Assembly: GCA_016210045.1 (NCBI GenBank)
Contig: JACQUX010000004.1
Location: forward strand, 1-64,000
Direction of reading: 5' to 3'
Length of the DNA: 64,000 nt
From: Deltaproteobacteria bacterium
GTDB taxonomy: Bacteria > UBA10199 > GCA-002796325 > JACPFF01
A program made the position numbers and the translations under genes. Under the pieces are notes generated by a model. The model was given only the letters and a program-made list of their open reading frames with translations, was not told the origin of the DNA and ran no database searches. Positions 8,216 through 14,606 of this stretch are shown here, piece after piece. Position 1 is the stretch's first letter. Every line of letters starts with the position of its first letter.

Positions 8216-8822
8216 GCGCCAGGACTCCTTTCACGAATTGCACAAACCTCGGATTTTTGTAGCGACGCAGATAGCGGCGAATCCGTGCGCCGTTGAGTCG
8301 AGACATATCGACATCGCTGTAGATATCGAACGAAAAGCAATATCCGGATTGATAGAAGTAGAGCGTATCGAGCCAGGCCTTTTCGCTATCGGCATAACAA
8401 ATCCCATTGGCAGTAGCACAATAGCCGAAGAAGAGATCGCGCGTGGGCGCGCCGAAACCGAAGTGAATCACGGAACCGACCGCTGAACGATACATGCGGC
8501 TGACGCCTTGCTTGACCGCATACACGGTTTTCTGAGGGATCGACCCAATCAGCAACGCACGCGCCAGGGCCGAGCCGCAACTGATATAGGAGTTGGGGGC
8601 CAGGCGTTGACTGACCATTTCCAGATCGAACGCCGCCGTCACGTACAGTCCGCGACAAAACCGTGTCAGTGTTCCCGTATGTTGGAGATCCTGAATCGCG
8701 CGTTGCAGACTTTTTTCATGGACGGTCCCGAGCAATGCGCGCAATTCATCGGTCGAAAATACGCCACGATGCGCGGTCTGGTGGGTGGTCAGCAGCGATT
8801 GGAGCTGAGCAGCTAATTTCAT
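8193..8822 (-). CDS. AbiEi-like antitoxin / transcriptional regulator
   Basis: 209 aa from ATG 8822. An upstream TTG (8861) would lengthen it, but the palindromic operator would then fall inside the gene. The N-terminal ~75 residues look like a winged helix (Phe-Ser-Thr-Asp-Glu-Leu-Arg-Ala-Leu-Leu, then Leu-Thr-Arg-Phe-Cys-Arg-Gly-Leu-Tyr), followed by the AbiEi C-terminal domain (Pro-Asn-Ser-Tyr-Ile-Ser-Cys-Gly-Ser-Ala-Leu). AbiEi proteins repress their own operon by binding inverted repeats and neutralise the toxin by an indirect, non-complex mechanism. It is upstream of and overlaps the toxin gene, the usual abiE order. Confidence 0.75.
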   Translation of the reverse strand: MKLAAQLQSLLTTHQTAHRGVFSTDELRALLGTVHEKSLQRAIQDLQHTGTLTRFCRGLYVTAAFDLEMVSQRLAPNSYISCGSALARALLIGSIPQKTVYAVKQGVSRMYRSAVGSVIHFGFGAPTRDLFFGYCATANGICYADSEKAWLDTLYFYQSGYCFSFDIYSDVDMSRLNGARIRRYLRRYKNPRFVQFVKGVLAHAVDRVE

Positions 8823-8827
8823 ATCAA

Positions 8828-8857
8828 CAGATAAGGTATAGTAATGTACTTTATCTG
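8828..8857 (-). promoter_or_regulatory. Palindromic operator upstream of the abiE-like pair
   Basis: Two 11-nt arms (cagataaggta at 8828-8838 and tactttatctg at 8847-8857) match at 10 of 11 positions around an 8-nt spacer. The site begins 5 nt upstream of the antitoxin ATG and covers the likely -10 region. AbiEi repressors bind such inverted repeats to autoregulate, so this is the probable operator. Confidence 0.65.
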
Positions 8858-8923
8858 GCAATATGAATTTTTGCGCCTCTGCGCCGACCCGTCATCTGTG
8901 CTCCAGAGTGACTCCACTGAATC

Positions 8924-8994
8924 TGGGGTCAACGCTTGATATTTGACATCTGCGCGCACGGCCGAGGCATGTCAAATATCAAGCGTTGACCCCA
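8924..8994. repeat. REP/BIME-like perfect palindrome (26-bp arms)
   Basis: Arms 8924-8949 and 8969-8994 are perfect 26-bp inverted repeats around a 19-nt loop. The outer sequence TGGGGTCAAC and inner TTGACA are shared with the termini of the transposase remnant at 13127-13548, so this is probably a non-autonomous partner of the same RAYT-type (REP-associated tyrosine transposase) family. It lies between the toxin-antitoxin operator and the lexA stop and could also end transcripts. Confidence 0.7.
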
Positions 8995-9119
8995 CGACAA
9001 CACGGGTTACTGTTGGGAAGGCAAGCTTCGAGATCTCCCGTCACCACATAAAGACAGTACGCAGCGGGGTGATTGGGGGATCGTCGTTCCAGTGCATACA
9101 CCTCGCTCGCAGGGTGGCG

Positions 9120-9743
9120 CTACAGCCGCCGTCGCAGCACGCCGACGCCCACGCCCTCAATCGTCAGTCGGTCGCGCCGCAGATCCAGTGTGATGGGATC
9201 ATAGTCGGCATTGTCCGGCAACAGCCGCACCAAGTACGCACTGCGGCGCTGGAACCGTTTAACCGTGACTTCCGTGTCGTTCACGCGCGCCACCACGACA
9301 GCGCCGTTCGTCGCGCTCCGGGTACGATGCACCGCGAGCAGATCGCCGTCGAGAATCCCCGCGTCGCGCATGCTGTGCCCGCACACGCGCAAGAGAAAAT
9401 CGGCGCGCGGCGTAAACAAGCGCGGATCGACGCGGTGATGCGCCTCGATCTGCTCGATCCCCAGTATAGGGGTGCCCGCTGCGACTCGTCCGACGACCGG
9501 CAGTGAGAATTCCGCCGCCCGCGCGCCCTGCGCCACCAGCCGGAGGCCGCGCGAGATGCCGGGTCGCATCGTGATGGCCCCCTTACGTTCGAGGGCGCGC
9601 AGATGCGCCTCCGCCGCGTTGGGCGATTGGAAGCCGAAGGCGGCGCAGATCTCCGCGCGCGTGGGCGGCACGCCGGCTGTTTCGATGTGCCGCCGAATCA
9701 GAGTGAGGATGTCGCTCTGCCGTCGCGTGAGTGGCTTATCCAT
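9120..9743 (-). CDS. lexA: LexA-type SOS repressor, overlapping the integrase gene
   Basis: 207 aa, standard length. The N-terminal winged helix covers residues ~1-70 (Leu-Thr-Arg-Arg-Gln-Ser-Asp-Ile-Leu; Pro-Pro-Thr-Arg-Ala-Glu-Ile-Cys). The self-cleavage site is Ala89-Gly90 in Val-Ala-Ala-Gly-Thr. The catalytic dyad is Ser124 (Gly-His-Ser-Met-Arg) and Lys162 (Thr-Val-Lys-Arg-Phe). All functional residues are present, so RecA-stimulated autocleavage is expected. Its start lies inside the 3' end of intI (8-nt overlap), so both should be read from the promoter upstream of intI, which carries a LexA-box-like site. Whether this is the only LexA of the cell cannot be seen here. Confidence 0.9.
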   Translation of the reverse strand: MDKPLTRRQSDILTLIRRHIETAGVPPTRAEICAAFGFQSPNAAEAHLRALERKGAITMRPGISRGLRLVAQGARAAEFSLPVVGRVAAGTPILGIEQIEAHHRVDPRLFTPRADFLLRVCGHSMRDAGILDGDLLAVHRTRSATNGAVVVARVNDTEVTVKRFQRRSAYLVRLLPDNADYDPITLDLRRDRLTIEGVGVGVLRRRL

Positions 9744-10773
9744 CCCGCCCGCCTTCCGAATGGGCGCTCATCCAGGCATCCAGCGGGCTGGTGGTGCCAC
9801 CGGCGGCCACCTTCAGCACATGCGTGTAGATCATGGTGGTGCTGACGTCGCTGTGACCGAGCAGTTCCTGAACGGTGCGGATGTCCGTGCCGCTCTGGAG
9901 CAAATGCGTGGCAAACGAGTGCCGTAAGGTGTGTACCGATACCGGCTTGGTCAGATCGGCCTGCTGTGCCGCGTGTTTCAGTGCACGCTGCATGCGTTGC
10001 TCGTAAAGGTGGTGGCGCCGTTTGACCCCGGAGCGAGGGTCGATAGATAACGAAGATGCGGGGAATACCCAGTGCCATGCCCAGGTTTCACCGGCCTTGG
10101 GATATTTTGCCAATAACGCCCCGGGGAGCTCCACCCCAGGATGTTGAGCTGCGCGATCTGCCGCCCAGAGCGCTCGGGCCTGTTGCCATTGTGTCCGCAG
10201 AGCGGGAATGATGGCGTGGGGCAGCATGACCACGCGATCCTTGGTGCCTTTGCCGTCACGGACCATAATGACATTCCGCTCGAAACAAATATCCTTCACA
10301 CGCAGGCGCAACCCCTCCATCAACCGGAGCCCCGTACCATACAACAAGTGCGCGAGCAGTCCGGTGACGCCGCTCATGCAGCCTAACAATCGCTGAGTTT
10401 CCGTAACGGTGAGTACCGTGGGAATGCGCTGCCGTGTGGTGGGGCGTGCCAGTGTTTGCATCCACGGTAGATCCTGGTCGAGCACGTCCTTGTAGAGGAA
10501 TAACAGCGCGGACAGCGCCTGCTTGTGCGTGGAGGCGGATATCCGCCGTTCTGTGGTGAGGTGCGTCAGAAATTGCTCCACCTCCAAGGCGCCCATCGTT
10601 CGCGGATGCCGCACCCCATGCCACCGGATGAAAAACCGCACCCAGTACACATACGCCTGCTCGGTGCGCAGACTGTAATGCAGATACCGAATCCGCTCCC
10701 GTAGCTGATCCAAGAGCCGTTTTGACGTCAAAGGGGTCTTGCAGGGTTTGGGGGCGCGGTTAGCACTGTACAT
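9736..10773 (-). CDS. intI: Integron integrase (tyrosine recombinase)
   Basis: 345 aa from ATG 10773; an upstream ATG at 10824 would give 362 aa. From [10 protein letters not shown] onward it closely follows class 1 IntI. It has the integrase-specific insert (Lys-Tyr-Pro-Lys-Ala-Gly-Glu-Thr-Trp) that separates IntI from XerC/D, and all catalytic residues: Arg in Gly-Thr-Gly-Leu-Arg, Lys in Gly-Lys-Gly-Thr-Lys, His-Thr-Leu-Arg-His, Gly-His-Ser-Asp and the nucleophile Tyr in Met-Ile-Tyr-Thr-His. It recombines attC cassettes into attI on the opposite side. The 10773 start aligns with IntI1 in length, but the LexA-like box overlaps that codon and no ribosome-binding site is clear, so the start is uncertain. 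Confidence 0.92.
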   Translation of the reverse strand: MYSANRAPKPCKTPLTSKRLLDQLRERIRYLHYSLRTEQAYVYWVRFFIRWHGVRHPRTMGALEVEQFLTHLTTERRISASTHKQALSALLFLYKDVLDQDLPWMQTLARPTTRQRIPTVLTVTETQRLLGCMSGVTGLLAHLLYGTGLRLMEGLRLRVKDICFERNVIMVRDGKGTKDRVVMLPHAIIPALRTQWQQARALWAADRAAQHPGVELPGALLAKYPKAGETWAWHWVFPASSLSIDPRSGVKRRHHLYEQRMQRALKHAAQQADLTKPVSVHTLRHSFATHLLQSGTDIRTVQELLGHSDVSTTMIYTHVLKVAAGGTTSPLDAWMSAHSEGGRDG

Positions 10774-10783
10774 AAATACAGTA
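10764..10783 (-). promoter_or_regulatory. LexA box-like SOS operator at the intI-lexA promoter
   Basis: Read on the minus strand, the 20-mer TACTGTATTTATGTACAGTG matches the E. coli LexA consensus TACTGTATATATATACAGTA at 17 of 20 positions, including both CTGT/ACAG half-sites. It overlaps the predicted intI start codon, a position also seen for LexA sites in other integrons. It would make integrase and the downstream lexA SOS-inducible and autoregulated. Whether this lineage's LexA uses the E. coli motif is not proven. Confidence 0.7.
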
Positions 10784-10878
10784 TACAGGAGGGCAGCTTT
10801 ATGGCAAGCATCTTCCTGCGACATCGTGCCGCCAAGTTATATGTCACGGAGCCAGGTTATCTATCAGCGCGTGACATC

Positions 10879-10893
10879 TAAATTACGTTAGAG
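10879..10893 (+). other. attI: Probable attI recombination core
   Basis: A core of the form GTTAGAG (10887-10893) lies between the divergent integrase gene and the first cassette, exactly where an attI site is expected. It is preceded by CTAAATTAC. The same CTAAATTACGTTAG string recurs inside the array at 12371-12384, supporting its role as an integrase-recognised junction. The accessory integrase-binding repeats of attI could not be assigned. Confidence 0.5.
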
Positions 10894-10969
10894 GTACGTA
10901 CCTGGCTTGGCTGAGCAAAGCCGCGTGGGATCGTCCCCGCTGGAGGCGAACTCAACGAAGGAGGGCTGC

Positions 10970-11416
10970 ATGGGACATCGGCTTTCGGTACTCGCACTCG
11001 CCACAGCTCTACTCACCGGTTGCGCGGCTGGAGGATTCGGTACGGCCCTTCCTGCGCCGCCCGACATCGCCATCGCGCCCCCACCGTCCGACCTCGCCCC
11101 CGAACTCGCTGCATTCTCCGGAAGCTGGGAAGGTATCTGGGACGGGGTGCTCCCCAGCCGACTGATCGTCGAACGAATTGACGCAACCGCCGCTCGGGTC
11201 GTCTACATTTGGGCGCGTGATCCGAATGGCTACTTTCAGGCAGGCTACTCACGACATAGCGCGAAAGTTCTTCCCGGCGGAAAGATCGAGTTTGGCGGAT
11301 CCGGTCGTCCCTATTTCGTCTTCACTATGAGTAGGGATCGGACCAGCATCGCCGGAGAACGCGAGAGCCAGGGGCGCATCAATACGACCACGATGAAAAG
11401 GGTCGGCCAACAATAG
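10970..11416 (+). CDS. Cassette 1: lipoprotein of unknown function
   Basis: 148 aa from ATG 10970, with an excellent AAGGAGGG ribosome-binding site at 10957-10964. The N-terminus is a lipoprotein signal (basic residue, hydrophobic stretch, lipobox Leu-Thr-Gly-Cys at ~19). A Pro/Ala-rich linker is followed by a ~95-residue beta-rich domain containing Phe-Ser-Gly-Ser-Trp-Glu-Gly-Ile-Trp, reminiscent of small lipocalin-like or extracellular solute domains. No family recognised. It is the first gene after attI and is followed by a foldable attC, so it is a true integron cassette and the one most likely to be expressed from a platform promoter. Confidence 0.7.
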   Translation: MGHRLSVLALATALLTGCAAGGFGTALPAPPDIAIAPPPSDLAPELAAFSGSWEGIWDGVLPSRLIVERIDATAARVVYIWARDPNGYFQAGYSRHSAKVLPGGKIEFGGSGRPYFVFTMSRDRTSIAGERESQGRINTTTMKRVGQQ

Positions 11417-11423
11417 AATCGAC

Positions 11424-11494
11424 CTCTAACTTCGCAGTGCACCGGACCGGCGGCTCGCGTTGCTCGCCCCCGGCCGGTGACCGCGGCGTTGGGC
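11424..11494 (+). other. attC: attC site of cassette 1
   Basis: Starts with an R''-like CTCTAAC (11424-11430) and ends with R' GTTGGGC (11488-11494). In between, CACCGG-A-CCGG pairs with CCGG-CCGGTG, leaving an unpaired A, the extrahelical base that directs IntI to the folded bottom strand. Length 71 nt. The first base of R'' departs from the RYYYAAC consensus. Confidence 0.7.
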
Positions 11495-11519
11495 CGTTTC
11501 AAACTAAGAGAACCGAAAA

Positions 11520-11885
11520 ATGCTCGACCACATAGGGATTGATGTTCAGAACTACGAAAAGAGTAAAGCCTTTTATAAGGCAGCTCTGGCTCCGCTCGGC
11601 TACGAACTCATTATGGAAGTTCAAGGCTGGGCTGGCTTCGGTGTCGGTGGCAAGCCCGACCTCTGGATACAGGGTGGAAAGCAAACCACCCCACGCATTC
11701 ATGTCGCGTTCCGGAGTGAAAATCGAGAAAAGGTTCGCGCTTTTTATGATGCCGCATTAAAAGCTGGAGGAAAAGACAATGGGCCACCGGGAATCCGAGA
11801 AATCTATCATCCCAACTACTACGGCGCCTTCGTTATCGATCTCGATGGCCACAATATTGAAGTCGTGTGCCACAACCCAGAGTAA
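11520..11885 (+). CDS. Cassette 2: VOC (glyoxalase/bleomycin-resistance) family protein
   Basis: 121 aa, the normal length for a one-domain-pair vicinal-oxygen-chelate protein. The pattern Leu-Asp-His-Ile-Gly-Ile-Asp-Val at the start, Ala-Phe-Tyr in the first helix, Ile-His-Val-Ala-Phe in the middle and Asp-Leu-Asp-Gly-His-Asn-Ile-Glu-Val-Val-Cys at the end gives metal-ligand candidates His4, His in Ile-His-Val, and the final Glu. These enzymes act on glutathione adducts, aromatic diols or antibiotics; substrate not predictable. It is immediately followed by an attC. VOC genes are frequent integron cargo. Confidence 0.85.
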   Translation: MLDHIGIDVQNYEKSKAFYKAALAPLGYELIMEVQGWAGFGVGGKPDLWIQGGKQTTPRIHVAFRSENREKVRAFYDAALKAGGKDNGPPGIREIYHPNYYGAFVIDLDGHNIEVVCHNPE

Positions 11886-11888
11886 TCG

Positions 11889-11946
11889 GCCCAACAACCG
11901 GTTCCACGCGACCGGCTTCGCCGGCGCGTGAACCGGAACGTTAGGC
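11889..11946 (+). other. attC: attC site of cassette 2
   Basis: R'' GCCCAAC (11889-11895) and R' GTTAGGC (11940-11946) both fit the consensus. The arm CCGGTT-C-CACGCG-A-CCGGC pairs with GCCGG-CGCGTG-AACCGG around a TTC loop, leaving two unpaired bases (C and A) on one arm, the hallmark extrahelical bases. It is the best-formed attC in the window; 58 nt. Confidence 0.88.
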
Positions 11947-11954
11947 GGCACAGC

Positions 11955-12272
11955 ATGGCTCTCACCCGTTTCGCCATGATCATCAAGGGACCTGGCTACA
12001 ATCCAGCAGTCCACCGCGTTTCTCTAACCTCACCAGAGTTCACGACGATTGTCGTCTGCGTGTCTTCTTTCGAGCAGGCGCTGCCCGTCGCCAACGAACT
12101 GCTGCAGCAGGGCGTCCAGCTGATCGAACTCTGCGGCGGTTTCACGCCCGACCAGGCGTCCACCCTGCGCGCTTCAATCGGCCAGCGCGTCCCGGTCGGT
12201 GTGGTGCGTTACTCGGTCGCTGAGCAACAGCACCTTGCCGTGCTCCTCGACAACCCGTCCTCCGAGACGTAG
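11955..12272 (+). CDS. Cassette 3: DUF6506 family protein
   Basis: 105 aa from ATG 11955, just 8 nt after the attC R' box, the tight packing usual in integrons. The phrases Gly-Pro-Gly-Tyr-Asn-Pro-Ala-Val-His-Arg near the start and Gly-Val-Gln-Leu-Ile-Glu-Leu-Cys-Gly-Gly-Phe in the middle match the DUF6506 pattern, a small alpha/beta protein of unknown function found across bacteria and in integrons. No signal peptide. Confidence 0.7.
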   Translation: MALTRFAMIIKGPGYNPAVHRVSLTSPEFTTIVVCVSSFEQALPVANELLQQGVQLIELCGGFTPDQASTLRASIGQRVPVGVVRYSVAEQQHLAVLLDNPSSET

Positions 12273-12407
12273 CGCCTGTCAGAGCACCCACCATCTTGTT
12301 CGTTCTGGTTCGTCCAGCCGCTTCGACCTCGGGATCGCAGAAGTGTCACGTTCGAAGAGCACCGTGCCGCCTAAATTACGTTAGCCGTTTCTGAAAGGTT
12401 ATCAGTA
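12273..12407 (+). other. Degenerate cassette junction with attI-like core
   Basis: This gap holds no credible gene. It ends in an R'-type core GTTAGCC at 12380-12386, preceded by CTAAATTAC, the same string that precedes the attI core at 10879-10893. A matching R'' box for cassette 3 is not clear, so its attC is either degenerate or was replaced by a recombinant junction. Confidence 0.4.
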
Positions 12408-12488
12408 ATGCCGAATATTGTTTACATCCTGACGAATGAAACAATGCCGGGGCTGGTCAAGATTGCGCTAAAGCGCGCAGTCCCTTAG
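12408..12488 (+). pseudogene. N-terminal fragment of a GIY-YIG / T5orf172-type nuclease gene
   Basis: ATG 12408 opens only 26 codons. The peptide starts Met-Pro-Asn-Ile-Val-Tyr-Ile-Leu-Thr-Asn-Glu and continues Met-Pro-Gly-Leu-Val-Lys-Ile, the typical first beta strand and Gly-Leu-Val-Lys-Ile-Gly motif of T5orf172/GIY-YIG proteins. It then runs into a cassette-end sequence and stops. The nuclease body is missing, so this is a truncated cassette. Confidence 0.55.
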
Positions 12489-12501
12489 CTCCACGTTAGC
12501 C
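12462..12501 (+). other. attC: Putative short attC (cassette 4 end)
   Basis: R' core GTTAGCC at 12495-12501 is preceded by GCGCTAAAGCGCGC and a TTAGC block, which can form a short imperfect hairpin. The R'' box does not fit the consensus well, so this is a weak or degraded site. Confidence 0.4.
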
Positions 12502-12527
12502 GAAATTTTTCAGGAACAGGTTTATTA

Positions 12528-12555
12528 TTGTTTTTTCATTTTTTTTCATTATAAT
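12528..12555 (+). promoter_or_regulatory. Cassette-borne promoter of the toxin-antitoxin pair
   Basis: TTGTTT (12528-12533), a 16-nt T-rich spacer and a perfect TATAAT (12550-12555). The ATG at 12564 lies where transcription would start, so the antitoxin mRNA is probably leaderless. A private promoter is common for toxin-antitoxin cassettes, which must be expressed wherever they sit in an array. Confidence 0.65.
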
Positions 12556-12563
12556 TCACGAAT

Positions 12564-12788
12564 ATGAGTGAAACATCGACTTTATCCACTATAATTGACA
12601 CCCAAGTTAAGGAAGCCGTTATCAGCTTCTGCAAAAAACGTGGCATTAAGCTCCGTTACCTGATCGAGCAGGCCTTGCTCGAACAGTTAGAGGATGAAAT
12701 CGACCTGGAAGCTTATCGAGCCAGGCGAGATGAGGAAACGATTCCCCTAGAGCAGATCTTGGCGAAGCGCGGCAAAAGGAAGCGATAA
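12564..12788 (+). CDS. Cassette 5: antitoxin (ribbon-helix-helix type)
   Basis: 74 aa. Residues ~8-45 (Ile-Ile-Asp-Thr-Gln-Val-Lys-Glu-Ala-Val; Leu-Arg-Tyr-Leu-Ile-Glu-Gln-Ala-Leu) look like a ribbon-helix-helix DNA-binding module. The acidic/basic tail (Ile-Pro-Leu-Glu-Gln-Ile-Leu-Ala-Lys-Arg) is typical of the segment that wraps a RelE-type toxin. The stop overlaps the toxin start by one base (TAATG), so the two are coupled. The region is much more AT-rich than flanking core genes, consistent with acquired cargo. Confidence 0.8.
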   Translation: MSETSTLSTIIDTQVKEAVISFCKKRGIKLRYLIEQALLEQLEDEIDLEAYRARRDEETIPLEQILAKRGKRKR

Positions 12789-13060
12789 TGGCTGCGTACA
12801 AGGTCGAATTCGTCAAAAGCGCCAGAAAAGAATTCGATAGGCTGCCCACAAAAACGCAGGCGAAGACGATTGAAGCCTTGAATCTGTTGTCCCAAAACCC
12901 CTATTCTGAATTGCTTAAAATAAAAAAACTCAAGGGCGCGGATGCTCTCTACCGAATTCGTCTGGGCGATTACCGGATCATTTATGAAGTCCGTAATGAT
13001 CGGTTGGTTATTTTGGTCATTAAGATCGGTCACCGTCGAGAGGTATATCGCGGCCTATAG
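12788..13060 (+). CDS. Cassette 5: RelE/ParE superfamily toxin
   Basis: 90 aa, the usual size. The fold signature is clear: Val-Glu-Phe-Val-Lys-Ser-Ala-Arg-Lys-Glu-Phe at the start, Leu-Lys-Gly-Ala-Asp-Ala-Leu-Tyr-Arg-Ile-Arg-Leu-Gly-Asp-Tyr-Arg-Ile-Ile-Tyr in the middle, and Lys-Ile-Gly-His-Arg-Arg-Glu-Val-Tyr at the end. The C-terminal basic/aromatic residues are those RelE-type enzymes use to cut ribosome-bound mRNA, though ParE (gyrase) activity cannot be excluded. Such pairs stabilise integron arrays. An attC left half follows within 11 nt. Confidence 0.88.
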   Translation: MAAYKVEFVKSARKEFDRLPTKTQAKTIEALNLLSQNPYSELLKIKKLKGADALYRIRLGDYRIIYEVRNDRLVILVIKIGHRREVYRGL

Positions 13061-13070
13061 GCTGCTAATC

Positions 13071-13126
13071 GCCTAACAAGACGTTGCAGCGGAACCAGAT
13101 ACATCTGGGCACCGGCATGGCCGGCA
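13071..13126 (+). other. attC: Truncated attC (left half) of the toxin-antitoxin cassette
   Basis: A consensus R'' GCCTAAC (13071-13077) continues as AAGACGTTGCAGCGG, a common attC left-arm sequence. The matching right arm and R' box are absent: at 13127 the terminal repeat of the transposase remnant begins. The cassette array is therefore interrupted here, and this cassette can probably no longer be excised. Confidence 0.6.
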
Positions 13127-13548
13127 TGGGGGTCAACTCTCAACACCTGACACTTCGTTCCGTATCCACGCCAGTGTTGCTCTCAACCGTGGATCTGCGT
13201 GCGGGTGTTCCAACCGCTTAATGACCTGCAAAACCCCGCTGCCATCCCGGTAGCCCAGCTCACGTCCCACATCCATCGCTCGCTCGCCACCCCACTTCAC
13301 CCGGATCCAGATTTGTATTCGGGGATCGGTTTCCTTGGCCACAATGTCTTTGAGCTGCTTCAGTCGTTCGCGGTGCGCCGCATGCTGCTCTGCCAGCGGA
13401 TTTCCTCCTGCCCATCCTTGTGCTTCACCACTCTCGCGACCTTCTTCCATGAGGTGCTGCATCTCCAAACGGTATTTCCTTTGCGCCGCGCTCCTTCTGC
13501 TGTGCAGAGGAGATGTGGCGAAGTGTCAAGTGTTGAGAGTTGACCCCA
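13127..13548. mobile_element. RAYT-family transposable remnant with ~30-bp inverted termini
   Basis: The left end (13127-13157) and right end (13519-13548) are inverted copies of TGGGGTCAACTCTCAACAC followed by CTGACAC/TTGACAC, differing by one extra G and one substitution. The interior codes only for the last ~110 residues of a transposase. A second copy of the left end plus ~320 nt lies at 14846-15167. It interrupts the attC of the toxin cassette. The shared TGGGGTCAAC...TTGACA design ties it to the palindrome at 8924-8994. Confidence 0.65.
13133..13468 (-). pseudogene. C-terminal fragment of a REP-associated (Y1-type) transposase
   Basis: 111 codons remain. The C-terminal half contains Asp-Val-Gly-Arg-Glu-Leu-Gly-Tyr-Arg-Asp-Gly-Ser-Gly-Val-Leu-Gln-Val, a helix-turn-helix found at the C-terminus of some RAYT transposases. 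The catalytic HUH and Tyr region is missing. The stop codon lies inside the left inverted repeat. The near-identical copy at 14846-15167 has small deletions that break the frame, so neither copy is active. Confidence 0.55.
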
Positions 13549-13628
13549 TTCTCAATGGCCCTGTCGGCTGAGCATCAGCAGCGCGGCAAAAAAGTTGCGT
13601 CGGTGTCCGAGGTCCATCTCGCCGGTGC

Positions 13629-14126
13629 TCATCTGGGATGGTGCGGATCGGTCTGACGCAGCAACCGGCGAAGCGTCTCCGATTTCGACAGCCGTTCACG
13701 CGCTGCAATGCGCGCCAGCCGTGCGAGATCGTCCTCGGTCACGCGGATGTTGAGAGTGCGCCAATGTTGGGTACGTCGTCGCTGTTGGTATCGCGCGGCG
13801 ACGCGGGCGGCCGCACGGCGGAGATCGTGCACCGGTAATCGACGCCATTGGCGCTCCGGCGGCCATGTATCGAGACCATCCAATACTTGTTGCAGCGAAC
13901 GGTGCTGTGCGACATCGCGCCGCCACCGGCAGATGACGGTCGGGCGATGCCGTAACAATCCGGGTAAGAGTTCGAGGACGCGGGGCTCGGACTCGCCGGC
14001 GGTCAGGATCTCCTCCAAGGTGATGCGCCACCGATGCGGGGTGAATTGATTATGCACGAGAAGGCGCTCATACATGAGCCGCTCGATCACACGTTGTACG
14101 GTGGGGAGGGTCATGGCGCGAGCCAC
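13629..14126 (-). CDS. Putative antitoxin with C-terminal ribbon-helix-helix (pair with NTase)
   Basis: 165 aa. Residues ~124-160 (Leu-Asn-Ile-Arg-Val-Thr-Glu-Asp-Asp-Leu-Ala-Arg-Leu; Leu-Ser-Lys-Ser-Glu-Thr-Leu-Arg-Arg-Leu-Leu) form a CopG-like ribbon-helix-helix, here at the C-terminus instead of the usual N-terminus. The first ~120 residues are very Arg-rich with predicted helices and no recognised domain. The start overlaps the end of the nucleotidyltransferase-like gene by 16 nt, so the two are co-translated. By analogy with two-gene toxin systems it would be the antitoxin/regulator, but the order (toxin first) is reversed from abiE. Confidence 0.55.
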   Translation of the reverse strand: MARAMTLPTVQRVIERLMYERLLVHNQFTPHRWRITLEEILTAGESEPRVLELLPGLLRHRPTVICRWRRDVAQHRSLQQVLDGLDTWPPERQWRRLPVHDLRRAAARVAARYQQRRRTQHWRTLNIRVTEDDLARLARIAARERLSKSETLRRLLRQTDPHHPR

Positions 14127-14602
14127 CGCAGATCAATGCCCATGCGTTCGATTTGGAAACGGTCATCCGGATAGCGGGAAAAAAACTCGAGCACCAGCCG
14201 CCGGTCGCGCTCCCGATGAAAGCGACATTTGGAGGCGATCACGTATCGCGGCGCCGCCACACGCACGTGGACGTGCAGCCCATCATACCATTTTCGATAG
14301 ATCGTATCCGGTGGCATCCAGATCAGATGTTGGTCGGGCTCGAGTTGCAGCCCGAGCGGTCGCAACAAACACTGCAGCTGTTGTTGGACGGGGTACTCAA
14401 GTGTGCCGATGGCATCGAGGTCCGTCGTCCCTGCGACGGGAAGATCAAGAGCGCTGAGTAGTAACGCCAGTTGTCCGACGATGCGAAGCCGCACCGGTGT
14501 CTTTGGCGCAATATATCCTTCGCGGTGCGCCTCTGCGATCTGTCCTTCGATCCATTCATCCAGGGCACCAAAGGTCGATCTGAGTGGCTCTGAAATCATC
14601 AT
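14111..14602 (-). CDS. Nucleotidyltransferase-fold protein (DUF6036-like), putative toxin
   Basis: 163 aa. The core Arg-Ile-Val-Gly43-Gln-Leu-Ala-Leu-Leu-Leu followed by Gly-Thr-Thr-Asp61-Leu-Asp63-Ala matches the Gly-x-x-x-Leu ... Thr-x-Asp-Leu-Asp pattern of DUF6036/AbiEii-like minimal nucleotidyltransferases. Gly-Gln replaces the usual Gly-Gly or Gly-Ser, so activity is uncertain. The C-terminus (Tyr-Val-Ile-Ala-Ser-Lys; Arg-Asp-Arg-Arg-Leu-Val) resembles the helix carrying the late Lys/Arg-Asp motif of the family. A -35/-10 pair just upstream would give a leaderless mRNA. It lies between two transposase remnants, opposite to the cassette direction. Confidence 0.5.
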   Translation of the reverse strand: MMISEPLRSTFGALDEWIEGQIAEAHREGYIAPKTPVRLRIVGQLALLLSALDLPVAGTTDLDAIGTLEYPVQQQLQCLLRPLGLQLEPDQHLIWMPPDTIYRKWYDGLHVHVRVAAPRYVIASKCRFHRERDRRLVLEFFSRYPDDRFQIERMGIDLRWLAP

Positions 14603-14606
14603 TGAA

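Noticed and set aside
13133-13468. Functional gene reading of the transposase fragment
   Set aside because: The N-terminal catalytic part is missing, and the second copy of the same sequence is frameshifted.
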